Shown: in pieces, positions 36,346 to 45,476 of the stretch
How positions within the stretch are numbered: position 1 is the stretch's first letter
Layout: every line of letters begins with the position of its first letter
Assembly (NCBI RefSeq): GCF_009496005.1
Contig: NZ_WIBF01000001.1
Location: 744,001-808,000, forward strand
Origin: Tritonibacter litoralis
GTDB lineage: Bacteria; Pseudomonadota; Alphaproteobacteria; Rhodobacterales; Rhodobacteraceae
Direction: 5' to 3'
DNA: 64,000 nucleotides
Program-made: the position numbers and the translations under genes
Notes under the pieces: generated by a model
What the model saw: the letters and a program-made list of their open reading frames with translations, nothing else
The model's database searches: none
Told to the model about the DNA's origin: nothing

Positions 36346-37128
36346 TTAGGTCTGCCAGCTTGGGCGCTCCTTGGCAAAAAAAGCACGAATTCCTTCTGCT
36401 GCTTCGCCACCCTCCCAGCAGTCAATTAAAGCGTCAATTGTGCGCGACATCACCGTATCGTCATGCTTTACGCTCAGCTCACGGATCATTTTCTTGGCCG
36501 AAGCCACCGCTTGGGGCGCGCAATCCAGCAAAAGACTCACCTCTGCTTCGACTGCTGCGGACAAAGAGTCGCGTGAAACCGCATGGCTCAGCAAATTCAT
36601 CCTAACCGCTTCGGGAGCCTCAAACTTTCGCGCAGACAAAATGACCCGGCGGGCCTGCGCCTCACCAAGTTTGGCAACGACATAGGGGCCAATGGTGGCC
36701 GGTATCAGCCCCAAACGCGTTTCTGTGAGCGCCATCAGCGCTGTCTCGGCCGCAATCGCGATGTCGCAGATGGCAACCAACCCGACACCTCCGCCAAACG
36801 CATTCCCAGGGATCGCGCCAATAACCGGCTTGGGTAAATCGTTCCACGCCCGCAACATTAATGCCAGGGCACGCGCCTCAGCGCGGCGGGTTTCGGCACT
36901 GCTTTCCACCTGAGATTGCATCCACCCCAAATCCGCACCTGCGCAAAAGCTTTTGCCCGCCCCGGTCAAGACCACGACGCGGACCTCTGCATCCGTGGCA
37001 AGATCCGCAGCCGCCTGGGACAGCTCGCGGATCATTTGCGCCGACATGGCGTTGTGTTTTTGCGGCCGGTTCAAGGTTACCGTGGCGACCCCGCGGGAGT
37101 CCCGTTCCATCAAGAGTGTTTCAAACAT
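36346..37128 (-). CDS. liuC: Enoyl-CoA hydratase family, probably 3-methylglutaconyl-CoA hydratase
   Basis: A 260-residue crotonase-fold enzyme. The oxyanion-hole motifs are SFCAGADLGWM and AIPGNAFGGGVGLVAICD, and the catalytic Glu region is ETRLGLIPATIGPYVV. Position at the end of the leucine-degradation cluster, 1 base after HMG-CoA lyase, points to hydration of 3-methylglutaconyl-CoA to HMG-CoA, the step between the biotin carboxylase and the lyase. The start at 37128 (MFETLLMERD) matches the family; an upstream in-frame extension lies inside the lyase gene. Confidence 0.85.
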   Translation of the reverse strand: MFETLLMERDSRGVATVTLNRPQKHNAMSAQMIRELSQAAADLATDAEVRVVVLTGAGKSFCAGADLGWMQSQVESSAETRRAEARALALMLRAWNDLPKPVIGAIPGNAFGGGVGLVAICDIAIAAETALMALTETRLGLIPATIGPYVVAKLGEAQARRVILSARKFEAPEAVRMNLLSHAVSRDSLSAAVEAEVSLLLDCAPQAVASAKKMIRELSVKHDDTVMSRTIDALIDCWEGGEAAEGIRAFFAKERPSWQT

Positions 37129-37129
37129 T

Positions 37130-37987
37130 CTAATCCCCTGCCCGCAGGCTTTTGGCCATGTCTGCAGCCTGCGCCAGCCGGTCTGGGTGAAGACCCGTTG
37201 CAAACCCCAAGCGATCCAGATGCGCATGCAACGCCTCGGTCGCCACATTGCCCGCAGCCCCCGGCGCATAGGGACAGCCGCCAAGGCCGCCCACCGCCGC
37301 GTCAAAGACCCGAACCCCCAAAGACAACGCGCAATCCACATTTTCCAGCGCGTGGCCGCCCGTGTCGTGGAAATGCCCGGCCAGACGGCTCACCGGCACA
37401 TGTTCACGCACGGTCAGCAGCATCTTGGACACCGTGTCGGTGCGCCCCTTGCCGATGGTGTCCCCCAGAGAGATTTCATAACAACCCATGGCAAACAGCT
37501 GATCTGCCACCTTGGCCACCGCGCCCGGATCCACGGGGCCGTCATAGGGACAATCGGTAACACAAGAGACATAACCCCGCACCGGTAGATCGATGTGGCG
37601 GGCTTCTTCCAGGATCGGGCGGAAGCGATCCAAGCTCTCGGCAATTGTGGCGTTGACATTGGCCTTGGAAAACCCTTCCGAGGCGGAGGCAAAAACCGCG
37701 ATCTCATCCGCGCGGGCAGCAAGGGCTGCGGCAAATCCCATCTGATTGGGTACCAAGGCACCATAGCGCACATCAGGCATCCGGGTGATCCCTGCCAGAA
37801 CCTTATCGCTTTCGGCCATTTGCGGCACCCATTTCGGGGACACAAAGCTGCCCACCTCGATCCGCCGAAATCCCGCCTCGGACAGAAGGTTCACCAAGGC
37901 GATCTTGTCCATGGCTGAAATGGGCTTGGCCTCGTTCTGCAACCCATCCCGCGGTCCGACTTCAAAAATCTCCACCTGTTCCGACAT
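37130..37987 (-). CDS. Hydroxymethylglutaryl-CoA lyase
   Basis: A 285-residue TIM-barrel lyase splitting HMG-CoA into acetyl-CoA and acetoacetate, the last step of leucine breakdown. The N-terminal catalytic motif is EVGPRDGLQNE, and the HMG-CoA lyase signature with its glycine-rich loop is seen in VGGLGGCPYAPGAAGN followed by VATE. A metal-binding HFHDTGGHAL is present. AGGAGG is 2 bases from an ATG at 37990 and 5 bases from the next ATG at 37987; the second was chosen. It lies between the methylcrotonyl-CoA carboxylase and hydratase genes. Confidence 0.93.
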   Translation of the reverse strand: MSEQVEIFEVGPRDGLQNEAKPISAMDKIALVNLLSEAGFRRIEVGSFVSPKWVPQMAESDKVLAGITRMPDVRYGALVPNQMGFAAALAARADEIAVFASASEGFSKANVNATIAESLDRFRPILEEARHIDLPVRGYVSCVTDCPYDGPVDPGAVAKVADQLFAMGCYEISLGDTIGKGRTDTVSKMLLTVREHVPVSRLAGHFHDTGGHALENVDCALSLGVRVFDAAVGGLGGCPYAPGAAGNVATEALHAHLDRLGFATGLHPDRLAQAADMAKSLRAGD

Positions 37988-37996
37988 CATCGCCTC

Positions 37997-39940
37997 CTAT
38001 GCGCTTGGCTCTGTTGCGGCCAACTGGATCAGCCCCGCACCCACGGCGACCTGGTCGTTGACGTCAACCATCACATCTTCGACCACTCCGTCGCATCCTG
38101 CCAAGAGGGCATGTTCCATTTTCATCGCTTCGAGAATGGCCAAGCGCTCGCCGGACTGCACCTGTTGGCCGGGTTTTGCAAACAGCGCTTTGACAAGGCC
38201 GGGCATGGGAGCCGTGATCAAGCCATCGCCGGCGGGCCCATCCGATTGCCGGTCCAGCGGGTCACGCAAAAGAAAACTGGTGCCTGCTGGGCCAAAGACC
38301 TGAACCTGCCCAGCGCCCCGGTGGGTCCGCGGCAAGGGGGTGTTTTCTAACATCCAACGGCCAAACCGCTGGTGGACCTCTACCGTTTGATCCTTGCAAC
38401 GCCAGCGTTGGTGGTCCGGTGCCAGCACTTCGACCCAAGTGTCGAGGACCGTGTCCTGGTGCATGATCTCGACGTGGCGTTCCAGCGGCGACCACAGGGT
38501 GAACCCCGCACGCTGGGACGGTTCGGTCAATCCCGCAGCGGATTGCACGGCGGCAATGATCTGCAGCAGAGAGGGTGCAGGCTCGTGCACCAGCTGCGCC
38601 CGGTCCCGGTCGATCAGGCCCGTATCCACCGCGCCCGCGGCGAATCCCGCGTGGCGACACAGGGCTGCGAGGAAATTCACATTGGTTGTCACTCCGGCAA
38701 TCTCAGTCTCCTCCAGCGCGCGCTGCATCCGGCCAAGCGCCACCTCGCGGGTGGGGCCATGGACGGTGATCTTGGCAATCATCGGGTCATACCAGGGCGA
38801 GATCGCATCCCCTGCCCCGACGCCGCTGTCGATCCGCGCGCCTTTGGGAAAGCGCACATGCGTCAGATCCCCGGTGGCCGGCAAAAAGCCCGCAGCCGCA
38901 TCTTCGGCATAAAGGCGCGCTTCAAACGCATGGCCGGTGAGGGTCAGATCTTCTTGTGTGGCAGGCAAAGGTTCCCCCGCCGCCACCCGCAGCTGCCAAG
39001 CCACCAGATCCACCCCTGTGATGGCTTCGGTTACTGGATGTTCCACTTGCAGACGTGTGTTCATTTCCATGAACCAGAACCGGTCCGGACGCAGCCCATC
39101 CGAGCCGTCGACGATAAACTCCACCGTTCCAGCCCCTTTGTAGCCGATGGCCTCGGCCGCGCGCACGGCGGCAGCGCCCATGGCGGCGCGCATCTCTGGG
39201 GTCATTCCCGGCGCTGGCGCCTCCTCGATCACCTTTTGATGGCGCCGCTGCAGCGAACAGTCGCGTTCAAAAAGATGCACCGCACGGGTGCCATCCCCAA
39301 AGACCTGAACCTCGATATGGCGGGGCTGCAGGATGAATTTCTCGATCAACACATCGCCATTGCCAAAGGCAGATTGCGCCTCTCGCTGGGCGCTGGCCAG
39401 GGCATCGGCAAAGCCCTCTGGCGCGTCCACCCGCCGCATGCCCTTGCCGCCACCGCCTGCAACGGCCTTGATCAGAACCGGGTAGCCGATTGAGGTGGCC
39501 TCAGCCGCCAGATGATCCGGATCCTGATTGGCCCCGTGATAGCCCGGCACGACAGCCACATCAGCGGCCTCCATCTCATGTTTGGCGGCGTCCTTCAGCC
39601 CCATTTTGCGGATCGCCGCGGCGGATGGCCCGATAAAGGCAAGCCCCGCCTGCTCCACCGCTTCGACAAACGCAGGGTTTTCAGACAGGAAGCCATAGCC
39701 CGGGTGGATGGCCTGCGCACCGCTGGCCCGCGCGGCCCCGATGAGACGCTCGCCCAGCAGATAACTGTCCGCTGGGGCCGCGCCACCGATGTGGATCGCC
39801 TCATCTGCCTTCTCCACATGACGCGCGTCCTTGTCCGCGTCTGAATAGACCGCCACGCAGGCAATACCCATGGATTGTGCCGTTTCCATGATGCGGCAGG
39901 CGATTTCGCCGCGATTGGCGATCAGGATTTTGTCAAACAT
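37997..39940 (-). CDS. Methylcrotonyl-CoA carboxylase biotin-containing alpha subunit
   Basis: A 647-residue protein combining biotin carboxylase and biotin carrier. The N-terminal domain opens FDKILIANRGEIACRIM, with the ATP-grasp loop GGGGKGMR and FMEMNTRLQVEHPVTE. The C-terminal biotinyl domain contains ILEAMKMEHAL with K607 as the biotinylation site, a likely substrate of the birA ligase at 18446-19192. The start at 39940 was chosen because AAAGGA is 9 bases upstream, whereas it abuts the ATG at 39949. A link region between the two domains is of the acyl-CoA carboxylase type. Together with the next gene upstream it carboxylates 3-methylcrotonyl-CoA. Confidence 0.92.
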   Translation of the reverse strand: MFDKILIANRGEIACRIMETAQSMGIACVAVYSDADKDARHVEKADEAIHIGGAAPADSYLLGERLIGAARASGAQAIHPGYGFLSENPAFVEAVEQAGLAFIGPSAAAIRKMGLKDAAKHEMEAADVAVVPGYHGANQDPDHLAAEATSIGYPVLIKAVAGGGGKGMRRVDAPEGFADALASAQREAQSAFGNGDVLIEKFILQPRHIEVQVFGDGTRAVHLFERDCSLQRRHQKVIEEAPAPGMTPEMRAAMGAAAVRAAEAIGYKGAGTVEFIVDGSDGLRPDRFWFMEMNTRLQVEHPVTEAITGVDLVAWQLRVAAGEPLPATQEDLTLTGHAFEARLYAEDAAAGFLPATGDLTHVRFPKGARIDSGVGAGDAISPWYDPMIAKITVHGPTREVALGRMQRALEETEIAGVTTNVNFLAALCRHAGFAAGAVDTGLIDRDRAQLVHEPAPSLLQIIAAVQSAAGLTEPSQRAGFTLWSPLERHVEIMHQDTVLDTWVEVLAPDHQRWRCKDQTVEVHQRFGRWMLENTPLPRTHRGAGQVQVFGPAGTSFLLRDPLDRQSDGPAGDGLITAPMPGLVKALFAKPGQQVQSGERLAILEAMKMEHALLAGCDGVVEDVMVDVNDQVAVGAGLIQLAATEPSA

Positions 39941-39970
39941 GGACGACATTCCTTTTTGGTGACGACAGCA

Positions 39971-39988
39971 CCGGGGGCCAGCCCCCGG
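39971..39988. repeat. GC hairpin between the two methylcrotonyl-CoA carboxylase genes
   Basis: CCGGGGGC and GCCCCCGG are exact complements around a CA loop. They are followed on the plus strand by GGCCCCCGAAGTATTTTT and AAAAAGATG. Similar CTTCGGGGG-type elements are common between genes in Rhodobacteraceae as I recall. In the minus-strand mRNA it lies in the 87-base gap after the beta-subunit gene. Confidence 0.6.
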
Positions 39989-40027
39989 GCCCCCGAAGTA
40001 TTTTTAAAAAGATGAAAGCGGCGCGGG

Positions 40028-41632
40028 TCACATCCGAAAGACCCCAAAGCGCGTGTCTGGTATTGGCGCATTGAGCGCGGCGCGGAGAGATAGAGCGAGC
40101 ACTTCCCGGCTTTTGCGCGGGTCGATGATGCCGTCATCCCAAAGCCGAGCTGAAGCGTAAAGCGGGTGGCTTTGATGTTCGAACATGTCGAGCGTGGGTT
40201 GTTTGAAAGCAGCTTCTTCCTCGGCGCTCCAGCTCTGTCCCGCTCGTTCGATCGCATCGCGTTTGACCGTAGCCAGAACCCCTGCAGCCTGGGCACCGCC
40301 CATGACAGAGATCCGTGAATTGGGCCAGCTCCACAGGAAACGCGGCGAATAGGCCCGCCCTGCCATGCCATAGTTGCCTGCCCCAAAGGAGCCGCCAATT
40401 AACAGCGTGATTTTGGGCACTGCAGTTGTCGCGACCGCTGTCACCAGCTTGGCTCCATGGCGGGCGATGCCTTCATTCTCATACTTTTGTCCCACCATAA
40501 AGCCGGTGATATTTTGCAAGAACACCAGCGGGATGCGGCGTTGCGCGCAGAGCTCGACAAAATGCGCGCCTTTTTGCGCAGCCTCCGAAAACAGCACGCC
40601 ATTGTTGGCGAGGATGCCAACCGGGCAGCCATCGATATGGGCAAAGCCTGTGACCAGGGTTTCGCCAAAACGGGCTTTAAATTCATCAAAACGGGAGCCA
40701 TCAACTAGCCGGGCAATGATCTCGCGCGCGTCATAGGGTGTACGCAGATCGGCTGGCAACACGCTCAGGATCTCCTGCGGGTCATAGGCGGGCAGCTCGG
40801 GCGTTTGCCACTCCACCGTTTGAGGTCGGGTCCGGTTCAAAGAGGCCACCGCCCGGCGGGCCAGAGCCAGCGCATGGGCGTCATCTTCAGCCAGGTAATC
40901 CGCGACACCCGACAAGCGTGTATGAACATCGCCGCCGCCCAGATCCTCGGCTGAGACGACCTCGCCTGTAGCGGCCTTGACCAGCGGCGGGCCCGCCAGG
41001 AAGATCGTGCCTTGCTCACGCACGATGATGGAGACATCCGCCATGGCCGGCACATAGGCGCCACCGGCGGTGCAGGACCCCATGACAACCGCGATCTGGG
41101 CGATGCCCTTGGCGCTCATCTGGGCCTGATTGTAGAAAATCCGCCCAAAGTGATCCCGGTCGGGAAAGACCTCATCCTGATTGGGCAGGTTAGCGCCGCC
41201 ACTGTCGACCAGATAGATGCAAGGAAGGTGGTTTTCCTCTGCAATTTCCTGGGCGCGCAGGTGTTTTTTGACCGTCATTGGGAAATAGGTGCCACCTTTG
41301 ACCGTGGCATCATTGCAGACCACCATCACGTCCTGACCATGGATCTGCCCGATGCCTGCGATCACCCCGGCACAGGGCGCGGCCCCCTCATACATGTCAT
41401 GGGACGCAGTTGCGCCAATCTCCAGAAACGGCGCGCCGGGATCCAAAAGCTCCGCCACCCGGTGACGCGGCAGCATTTTGCCGCGCGCCACATGGCGGGC
41501 GCGGGATTTTTCACCACCGCCCATCTGCGCGGCTTGCGCAACCTGGCGCACCGCGTCCAGCATCGCGAGGTGCGTCTCCCGATTGTCGCGACAATCTTGC
41601 GACGCCATCTGGATTTGCGATTGAAGCTTCAT
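40028..41632 (-). CDS. Methylcrotonyl-CoA carboxylase carboxyltransferase beta subunit
   Basis: A 534-residue crotonase-superfamily carboxyltransferase that transfers CO2 from biotin to methylcrotonyl-CoA in leucine degradation. Conserved parts are [65 protein letters not shown] and [11 protein letters not shown], with [20 protein letters not shown] in the C-terminal half, which distinguish it from the propionyl-CoA type. The start overlaps the acyl-CoA synthetase stop by 4 bases. Confidence 0.93.
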   Translation of the reverse strand: MKLQSQIQMASQDCRDNRETHLAMLDAVRQVAQAAQMGGGEKSRARHVARGKMLPRHRVAELLDPGAPFLEIGATASHDMYEGAAPCAGVIAGIGQIHGQDVMVVCNDATVKGGTYFPMTVKKHLRAQEIAEENHLPCIYLVDSGGANLPNQDEVFPDRDHFGRIFYNQAQMSAKGIAQIAVVMGSCTAGGAYVPAMADVSIIVREQGTIFLAGPPLVKAATGEVVSAEDLGGGDVHTRLSGVADYLAEDDAHALALARRAVASLNRTRPQTVEWQTPELPAYDPQEILSVLPADLRTPYDAREIIARLVDGSRFDEFKARFGETLVTGFAHIDGCPVGILANNGVLFSEAAQKGAHFVELCAQRRIPLVFLQNITGFMVGQKYENEGIARHGAKLVTAVATTAVPKITLLIGGSFGAGNYGMAGRAYSPRFLWSWPNSRISVMGGAQAAGVLATVKRDAIERAGQSWSAEEEAAFKQPTLDMFEHQSHPLYASARLWDDGIIDPRKSREVLALSLRAALNAPIPDTRFGVFRM

Positions 41633-43182
41633 GCTTTGCCCTCCAGCTCAGCCATAACCCGTTGTTTCAATTCAGCCCGCAAGACCTTTCCTGTGACCGT
41701 CAGCGGCAGGTGCGTTATGAATTCCACCTCACGCGGATAGGAGTATTGCGCCAGTCGCGCTTTGGCGTAGTCCTGCAACTCACTCGCCGAGCTTGTAAAA
41801 CCGGGTTTCAAAACCACAAAAGCTTTGACAATTTCGGTGCGCAGCGGATCGGGTTTGCCAACCACGCCCACGGCCTCGACCGCGGGATGTGTCATCAGAC
41901 TGTCTTCGATTTCCGAGGGGCCAATCCGGTAGCCCCCCGATGTGATGACATCATCCTGCCGTCCCAGGAATTGAACAAAGCCGTCCTTCATCACCGCGCG
42001 GTCGCCGGTCACCAGCCATGGACCTCGGAACTTTTCCGCCGTCTCCTGCGGCCTGCGCCAATAGTTCAGCATCATGGAGGGTGATCCGCGGTGGATCGCC
42101 ACGTCACCTTCTGCCGCTGTGGGGTGCCCCTCCGGGTCAATCACTGCAACCTGATGCCCCGGAACCGCCCGACCAATACAGCCCGGACGCGGGGCGAAAT
42201 CTGCCTGACAGGCGCTGACCACCATGTTGCATTCGGTCTGGCCATAGAACTCGTTGATTGTAAGCCCAATCTCCGACCGGCCCCAAGCGAGCATCTCTGC
42301 GCCCAAGGGCTCTCCGCCGCTGGCAATTGAACGCAACCGTCGAAACCCTTGCATGCTTTGGGGTGGGGCGGATTTGAGCATCCTCAGCGCGGTAGGTGGA
42401 AAAAACACATTGCGCACCTGACCACGTGTCAGCACATCCTGACAGGCCTCTGCCGTGAACTTCTCCAGACGTGCGGCCACAACGGGCACGCCCAAGGCCA
42501 GCCCCGGCATCAACACATCAAACAAGCCGCCGATCCAGGCCCAATCCGCCGGGGTCCATAGACAATCACCCTCCTGCCCCAGATGATCATGGCTGAGCCA
42601 CACGCCCGGCAAATGCCCAGTCAACAAACAGTGCCCGTGCAGCGCCCCTTTGGGAGACCCGGTGGTGCCCGAGGTATAAATCAAAATGGCTGGTGTCTCC
42701 GGCGTTGTGGCCGCAAATTCCAAGGCCTCACCCGGCAATCCAACCTGGGCCACATCCACGGCCTCAGCCAGATCACCAACCTGAAGGATACCTGCTGCAT
42801 CCGTCAGGACCAGGCCGAGATCGGCATCCCTCATCCGGCTTGCCAATGCGTCGTGACCAAACAGTTTGAACAGCGGCACCGAAATCAGCCCGATTTTCCA
42901 GGCGGCCAGATGTGCGGCCGCACACCAGGGGGTCTGGCTCAACAAAACACCGACGCGATCTCCTGGCGACAACCGGGTCAAGAGATAGCGTGCCACATCA
43001 TCCACCATGGCGTTCAATTCGCCAAAACTCACAGTGCGCGCTGCAGCCTCGGCCTCTGTCACATCCACAATCGCTGTTTTGGATGCGGGATGGGACAATG
43101 CCTGTTCCGCCATGTTCAGAACATCCGGCAGATCCCAAGCCCCCGTATGGGTCATTCCAGGTATTTTATGCGGTTCACACAT
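41629..43182 (-). CDS. AMP-forming acyl-CoA synthetase in the leucine-degradation cluster
   Basis: A 517-residue adenylate-forming enzyme that activates a carboxylic acid with ATP and CoA. The AMP-binding P-loop is [16 protein letters not shown], with [27 protein letters not shown] and the C-terminal hinge [14 protein letters not shown] and catalytic Lys region [11 protein letters not shown]. The substrate is probably a branched or short-chain acid (for example isovalerate or acetoacetate), inferred from cluster position; sequence alone does not tell. The start is uncertain: ATG 43182, GTG 43188 and an ATG 27 bases inside are all open and none has a strong SD. It overlaps the carboxyltransferase gene by 4 bases. 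Confidence 0.85.
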   Translation of the reverse strand: MCEPHKIPGMTHTGAWDLPDVLNMAEQALSHPASKTAIVDVTEAEAAARTVSFGELNAMVDDVARYLLTRLSPGDRVGVLLSQTPWCAAAHLAAWKIGLISVPLFKLFGHDALASRMRDADLGLVLTDAAGILQVGDLAEAVDVAQVGLPGEALEFAATTPETPAILIYTSGTTGSPKGALHGHCLLTGHLPGVWLSHDHLGQEGDCLWTPADWAWIGGLFDVLMPGLALGVPVVAARLEKFTAEACQDVLTRGQVRNVFFPPTALRMLKSAPPQSMQGFRRLRSIASGGEPLGAEMLAWGRSEIGLTINEFYGQTECNMVVSACQADFAPRPGCIGRAVPGHQVAVIDPEGHPTAAEGDVAIHRGSPSMMLNYWRRPQETAEKFRGPWLVTGDRAVMKDGFVQFLGRQDDVITSGGYRIGPSEIEDSLMTHPAVEAVGVVGKPDPLRTEIVKAFVVLKPGFTSSASELQDYAKARLAQYSYPREVEFITHLPLTVTGKVLRAELKQRVMAELEGKA

Positions 43183-43255
43183 GGCCACACCTGAAATTCA
43201 TACATCTTCGGATCATGTTTTTCTTTTTATTTTCAAACAGAAGGAGTGATTTTAC

Positions 43256-43269
43256 TTGATCTAAATCAG
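43256..43269. promoter_or_regulatory. FNR/FnrL-like box upstream of ompW
   Basis: TTGATCTAAATCAG matches the FNR consensus TTGAT-N4-ATCAA at 9 of 10 fixed positions. It lies 62-75 bp before the ompW start codon and about 80 bp from the divergent acyl-CoA synthetase start, so either gene could respond. OmpW is a known FNR-dependent gene in E. coli. Confidence 0.55.
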
Positions 43270-43330
43270 AGCAGCGCCGCGCGGTTCGATCAATTTTACG
43301 CTCATCAAAAGAACAAGAGGGATTAGACCC

Positions 43331-43936
43331 ATGACTCGTATGATGACCGCGCTTTGCCTTGGTGTTGCAAGCCTGGCCCTCGCTGCCCCCGCCTTTGCCC
43401 AATCCAAAGGGGACTGGACCCTTGGTGTCGGTGTCGTCAATGTGAACCCGAAATCCGATAACGGCACGCTGGCGGGCGCTGCGGCGGATATCGATGATGC
43501 CACTGCGCTTCAGTTCACTGCGGAATATTTTGTGGCTGACAATATCGGTATCGAATTGCTGGCCGCCTCGCCGTTTGAGCATGACGTGAACCTTGCGGGC
43601 ATCGGCTTTGCGGGCTCTGTCAAACAGCTGCCGCCCACCCTGTCGGTGAAATACCACTTCCCGACTCAGTCGAACTTCAAACCCTTTGTGGGTCTTGGCA
43701 TCAACTACACTACCTTCTTTGAAGAAGAATCCCCGCTGGGCACGCTGGAGCTGGACGATAGCTTTGGTCTGGCGGCAACCGTGGGTGCGGAATGGCTGGT
43801 TGGCGACAGCGCGGCGGTGCGTCTTGACGTGCGCTACATCAAGATCGACTCTGATGTCAGCCTGAACGGCGCCAACATCGGCAAAGCCGAGATCGACCCT
43901 GTCACTGTGGGTCTGGCCTACGTGCACCGGTTCTGA
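43331..43936 (+). CDS. ompW: OmpW family outer membrane protein
   Basis: A 201-residue outer-membrane beta-barrel, expected to have eight strands. The N-terminal Sec signal MTRMMTALCLGVASLALAAP is cut near AFAQ. The family features are GDWTLGVGVVNVNPKSD, NIGIELLAASPFEHDV, PPTLSVKYHF, FKPFVGLGINYTTFF and a C-terminal strand ending VGLAYVHRF with the terminal Phe needed for outer-membrane insertion. AGAGGGA is 8 bases upstream of the ATG. OmpW proteins form a hydrophobic channel for small molecules. It sits on the opposite strand within the leucine cluster and has an FNR-like box. Confidence 0.93.
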   Translation: MTRMMTALCLGVASLALAAPAFAQSKGDWTLGVGVVNVNPKSDNGTLAGAAADIDDATALQFTAEYFVADNIGIELLAASPFEHDVNLAGIGFAGSVKQLPPTLSVKYHFPTQSNFKPFVGLGINYTTFFEEESPLGTLELDDSFGLAATVGAEWLVGDSAAVRLDVRYIKIDSDVSLNGANIGKAEIDPVTVGLAYVHRF

Positions 43937-43959
43937 TCCGGAATTGAATGTGATTTTAT

Positions 43960-43985
43960 GCGGGCGCGCCGTTTGGCGGGCCCGC
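43960..43985. terminator. Terminator-like hairpin between ompW and the acyl-CoA dehydrogenase gene
   Basis: GCGGGC (43960-43965) pairs with GCCCGC (43980-43985), with an inner CGCC-GGCG stem around GTTT and one G-G mismatch. TTT follows on the plus side. It lies between two convergent genes. Confidence 0.65.
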
Positions 43986-43998
43986 TTTGCGTTTCGGC

Positions 43999-45159
43999 TC
44001 ATTGCTTGGCCATCAATTCGCGACCGATCAACATGCGGCGGATTTCACTGGTGCCCGCGCCAATCTCCATCAGCTTGGCGTCGCGGAACAATCGGCCCAC
44101 GGGATTGTCGTTCAGATACCCCGCCCCGCCCAAGGCCTGCACCGCCTGATGGGCCTGTGTCATCGCCACCTCAGACGCATAAAGACAACAGGCGGCCGCA
44201 TCCTGACGGGTAACAGTTCCCGCATCACAGGCTTTGGCCACCTCGTAAGTATAAGCCCGCGCGGTGTTCAGTGCAGTGTACATGTCGGCGATCTTGGCCT
44301 GCATCAGTTGGAAGTTACCAATAGGCTCGCCAAACTGTTTGCGTTCTTTTACATAGGGCATCACCTCATCCAAGCAGGCGGCCATAATGCCGGTGCCGAT
44401 GCCCGCCAGCACCACCCGTTCATAATCCAAGCCAGACATCAAAACGGCGACGCCGCGCCCTTCTTCGCCCAGAACGTTTTCAAAAGGCACATCTACATTG
44501 TCAAAAATCAGCTCAGCTGTGTTGGATCCGCGCATCCCGAGCTTGTCGAAATGCGGAGACGTCGAGAAGCCCGCCATGGATTTTTCGACGATAAAGGCGG
44601 TGATACCCCGTTTCCCGGCCTCTGGATCGGTCTTGGCATATACCACCAGCGTGTCCGCATCAGGCCCGTTGGTGATCCAGTATTTATTCCCATTCAGCAC
44701 GTATCGATCGTTTTGCTTTTCCGCACGCAAGCTCATGGAGACCACATCAGAGCCTGCGCCGGCCTCGGACATGGCCAGGGCGCCCACCTGCGTGCCTGCG
44801 CAAAGACCTGGCAGGTATTTCGCTTTCTGCGCCGGGCTGCCATTCAGTTTGATCTGATTGACGCAAAGGTTCGAATGCGCGCCATAAGAGAGCGAGACCG
44901 AGGCGCTGGCGCGGGCCAGTTCTTCGACCACCACCACATGCGCCAGATAGCTCATGGCCGCGCCGCCATACTCTTCCGGGACGGTGACCCCCAAAAGGCC
45001 AAGCTCTCCCATCTCTCCCCAAAGCGCATTGGGAAAGGCGTTTTCCCGGTCAATGTCTTGCGCGGCCGGTTTGACCCGCTCCTGCGCCCAGCGATGCACA
45101 ACGTCGCGCAGCGCATTGACGTCTTCTCCCAGATCAAATCGCATGCTTGCGGTAAACAA
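43999..45159 (-). CDS. ivd: Isovaleryl-CoA dehydrogenase, TTG start
   Basis: A 386-residue FAD enzyme that oxidises isovaleryl-CoA to 3-methylcrotonyl-CoA, the first committed step of the leucine cluster. The FAD/substrate region is [22 protein letters not shown] and [16 protein letters not shown]. The isovaleryl-type catalytic base is E247 in [13 protein letters not shown], which sits in the helix position of human IVD Glu254 and not near the C-terminus as in medium-chain enzymes. TTG at 45159 is the best start because GGAGGAG at 45166-45172 is exactly 6 bases upstream and it yields [13 protein letters not shown], the usual N-terminus. Upstream ATGs are in poor context. A TetR-type palindrome lies 39 bp before the start. 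Confidence 0.9.
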   Translation of the reverse strand: MFTASMRFDLGEDVNALRDVVHRWAQERVKPAAQDIDRENAFPNALWGEMGELGLLGVTVPEEYGGAAMSYLAHVVVVEELARASASVSLSYGAHSNLCVNQIKLNGSPAQKAKYLPGLCAGTQVGALAMSEAGAGSDVVSMSLRAEKQNDRYVLNGNKYWITNGPDADTLVVYAKTDPEAGKRGITAFIVEKSMAGFSTSPHFDKLGMRGSNTAELIFDNVDVPFENVLGEEGRGVAVLMSGLDYERVVLAGIGTGIMAACLDEVMPYVKERKQFGEPIGNFQLMQAKIADMYTALNTARAYTYEVAKACDAGTVTRQDAAACCLYASEVAMTQAHQAVQALGGAGYLNDNPVGRLFRDAKLMEIGAGTSEIRRMLIGRELMAKQ

Positions 45160-45165
45160 TGGCTT

Positions 45166-45172
45166 CTCCTCC
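45166..45172 (-). promoter_or_regulatory. Strong ribosome-binding site that decides a TTG start for ivd
   Basis: On the minus strand GGAGGAG is followed by AAGCCA and TTG at 45159. The near-perfect SD and spacing of 6 support a TTG start. Confidence 0.75.
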
Positions 45173-45198
45173 AGATCCAGTGACACACCGCCGCCTTT

Positions 45199-45216
45199 AA
45201 TGAACGACTGTTCATT
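45199..45216. promoter_or_regulatory. TetR-type operator upstream of ivd
   Basis: AATGAACGACTGTTCATT consists of two 7-bp arms that are exact reverse complements around GACT. It lies 39-57 bp before the ivd start. The size, A/T-rich ends and TGAAC/GTTCA core are typical of TetR/AcrR-family sites. No TetR gene is in the window. Confidence 0.65.
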
Positions 45217-45332
45217 TATTTCCGAGAAGCGGCCCAACGGTCAAGCCTCTTGGCCCTGCGGAACGTAGGGTCACTTTAACTGAGGTCAGAAGTTGCGAGA
45301 TCAGAAAGCCGGGGGCTCCCGCGCGTCAGAGC

Positions 45333-45446
45333 TGCATGAAACATGCAACACCTCCCCTTGGGCCGGGCAGGCCGCGCCAAAGGCGCGGCCTGCCCCACCG
45401 CGATGCGCAACGCGCAGCGCAAAACCTGAGCGGGACACCGTCCCGC
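45333..45446. repeat. Array of four tandem hairpins
   Basis: Four stems in 114 bp: TGCATG/CATGCA with an AAA loop (45333-45347); GGGCAGGCCGCGCC and its exact complement with an AAA loop (45365-45395, 14 perfect pairs); GCGATGCG/CGCAGCGC with one mismatch (45400-45420); and GCGGGAC/GTCCCGC with an ACC loop (45430-45446). The array lies after the DegT aminotransferase stop. It looks like an extragenic palindromic element rather than a single terminator. Confidence 0.75.
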
Positions 45447-45476
45447 ACCGTTTCACACCCGCCCGAATAAACGCTA

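Larger units (their letters stand above)
45160..45476. other. Intergenic region between ivd and the DegT aminotransferase gene
   Basis: 317 bp with no gene. It holds the ivd SD and TetR-type operator at its low end and a run of four hairpins (45333-45446) at its high end, which fall downstream of the aminotransferase stop codon. Confidence 0.8.
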
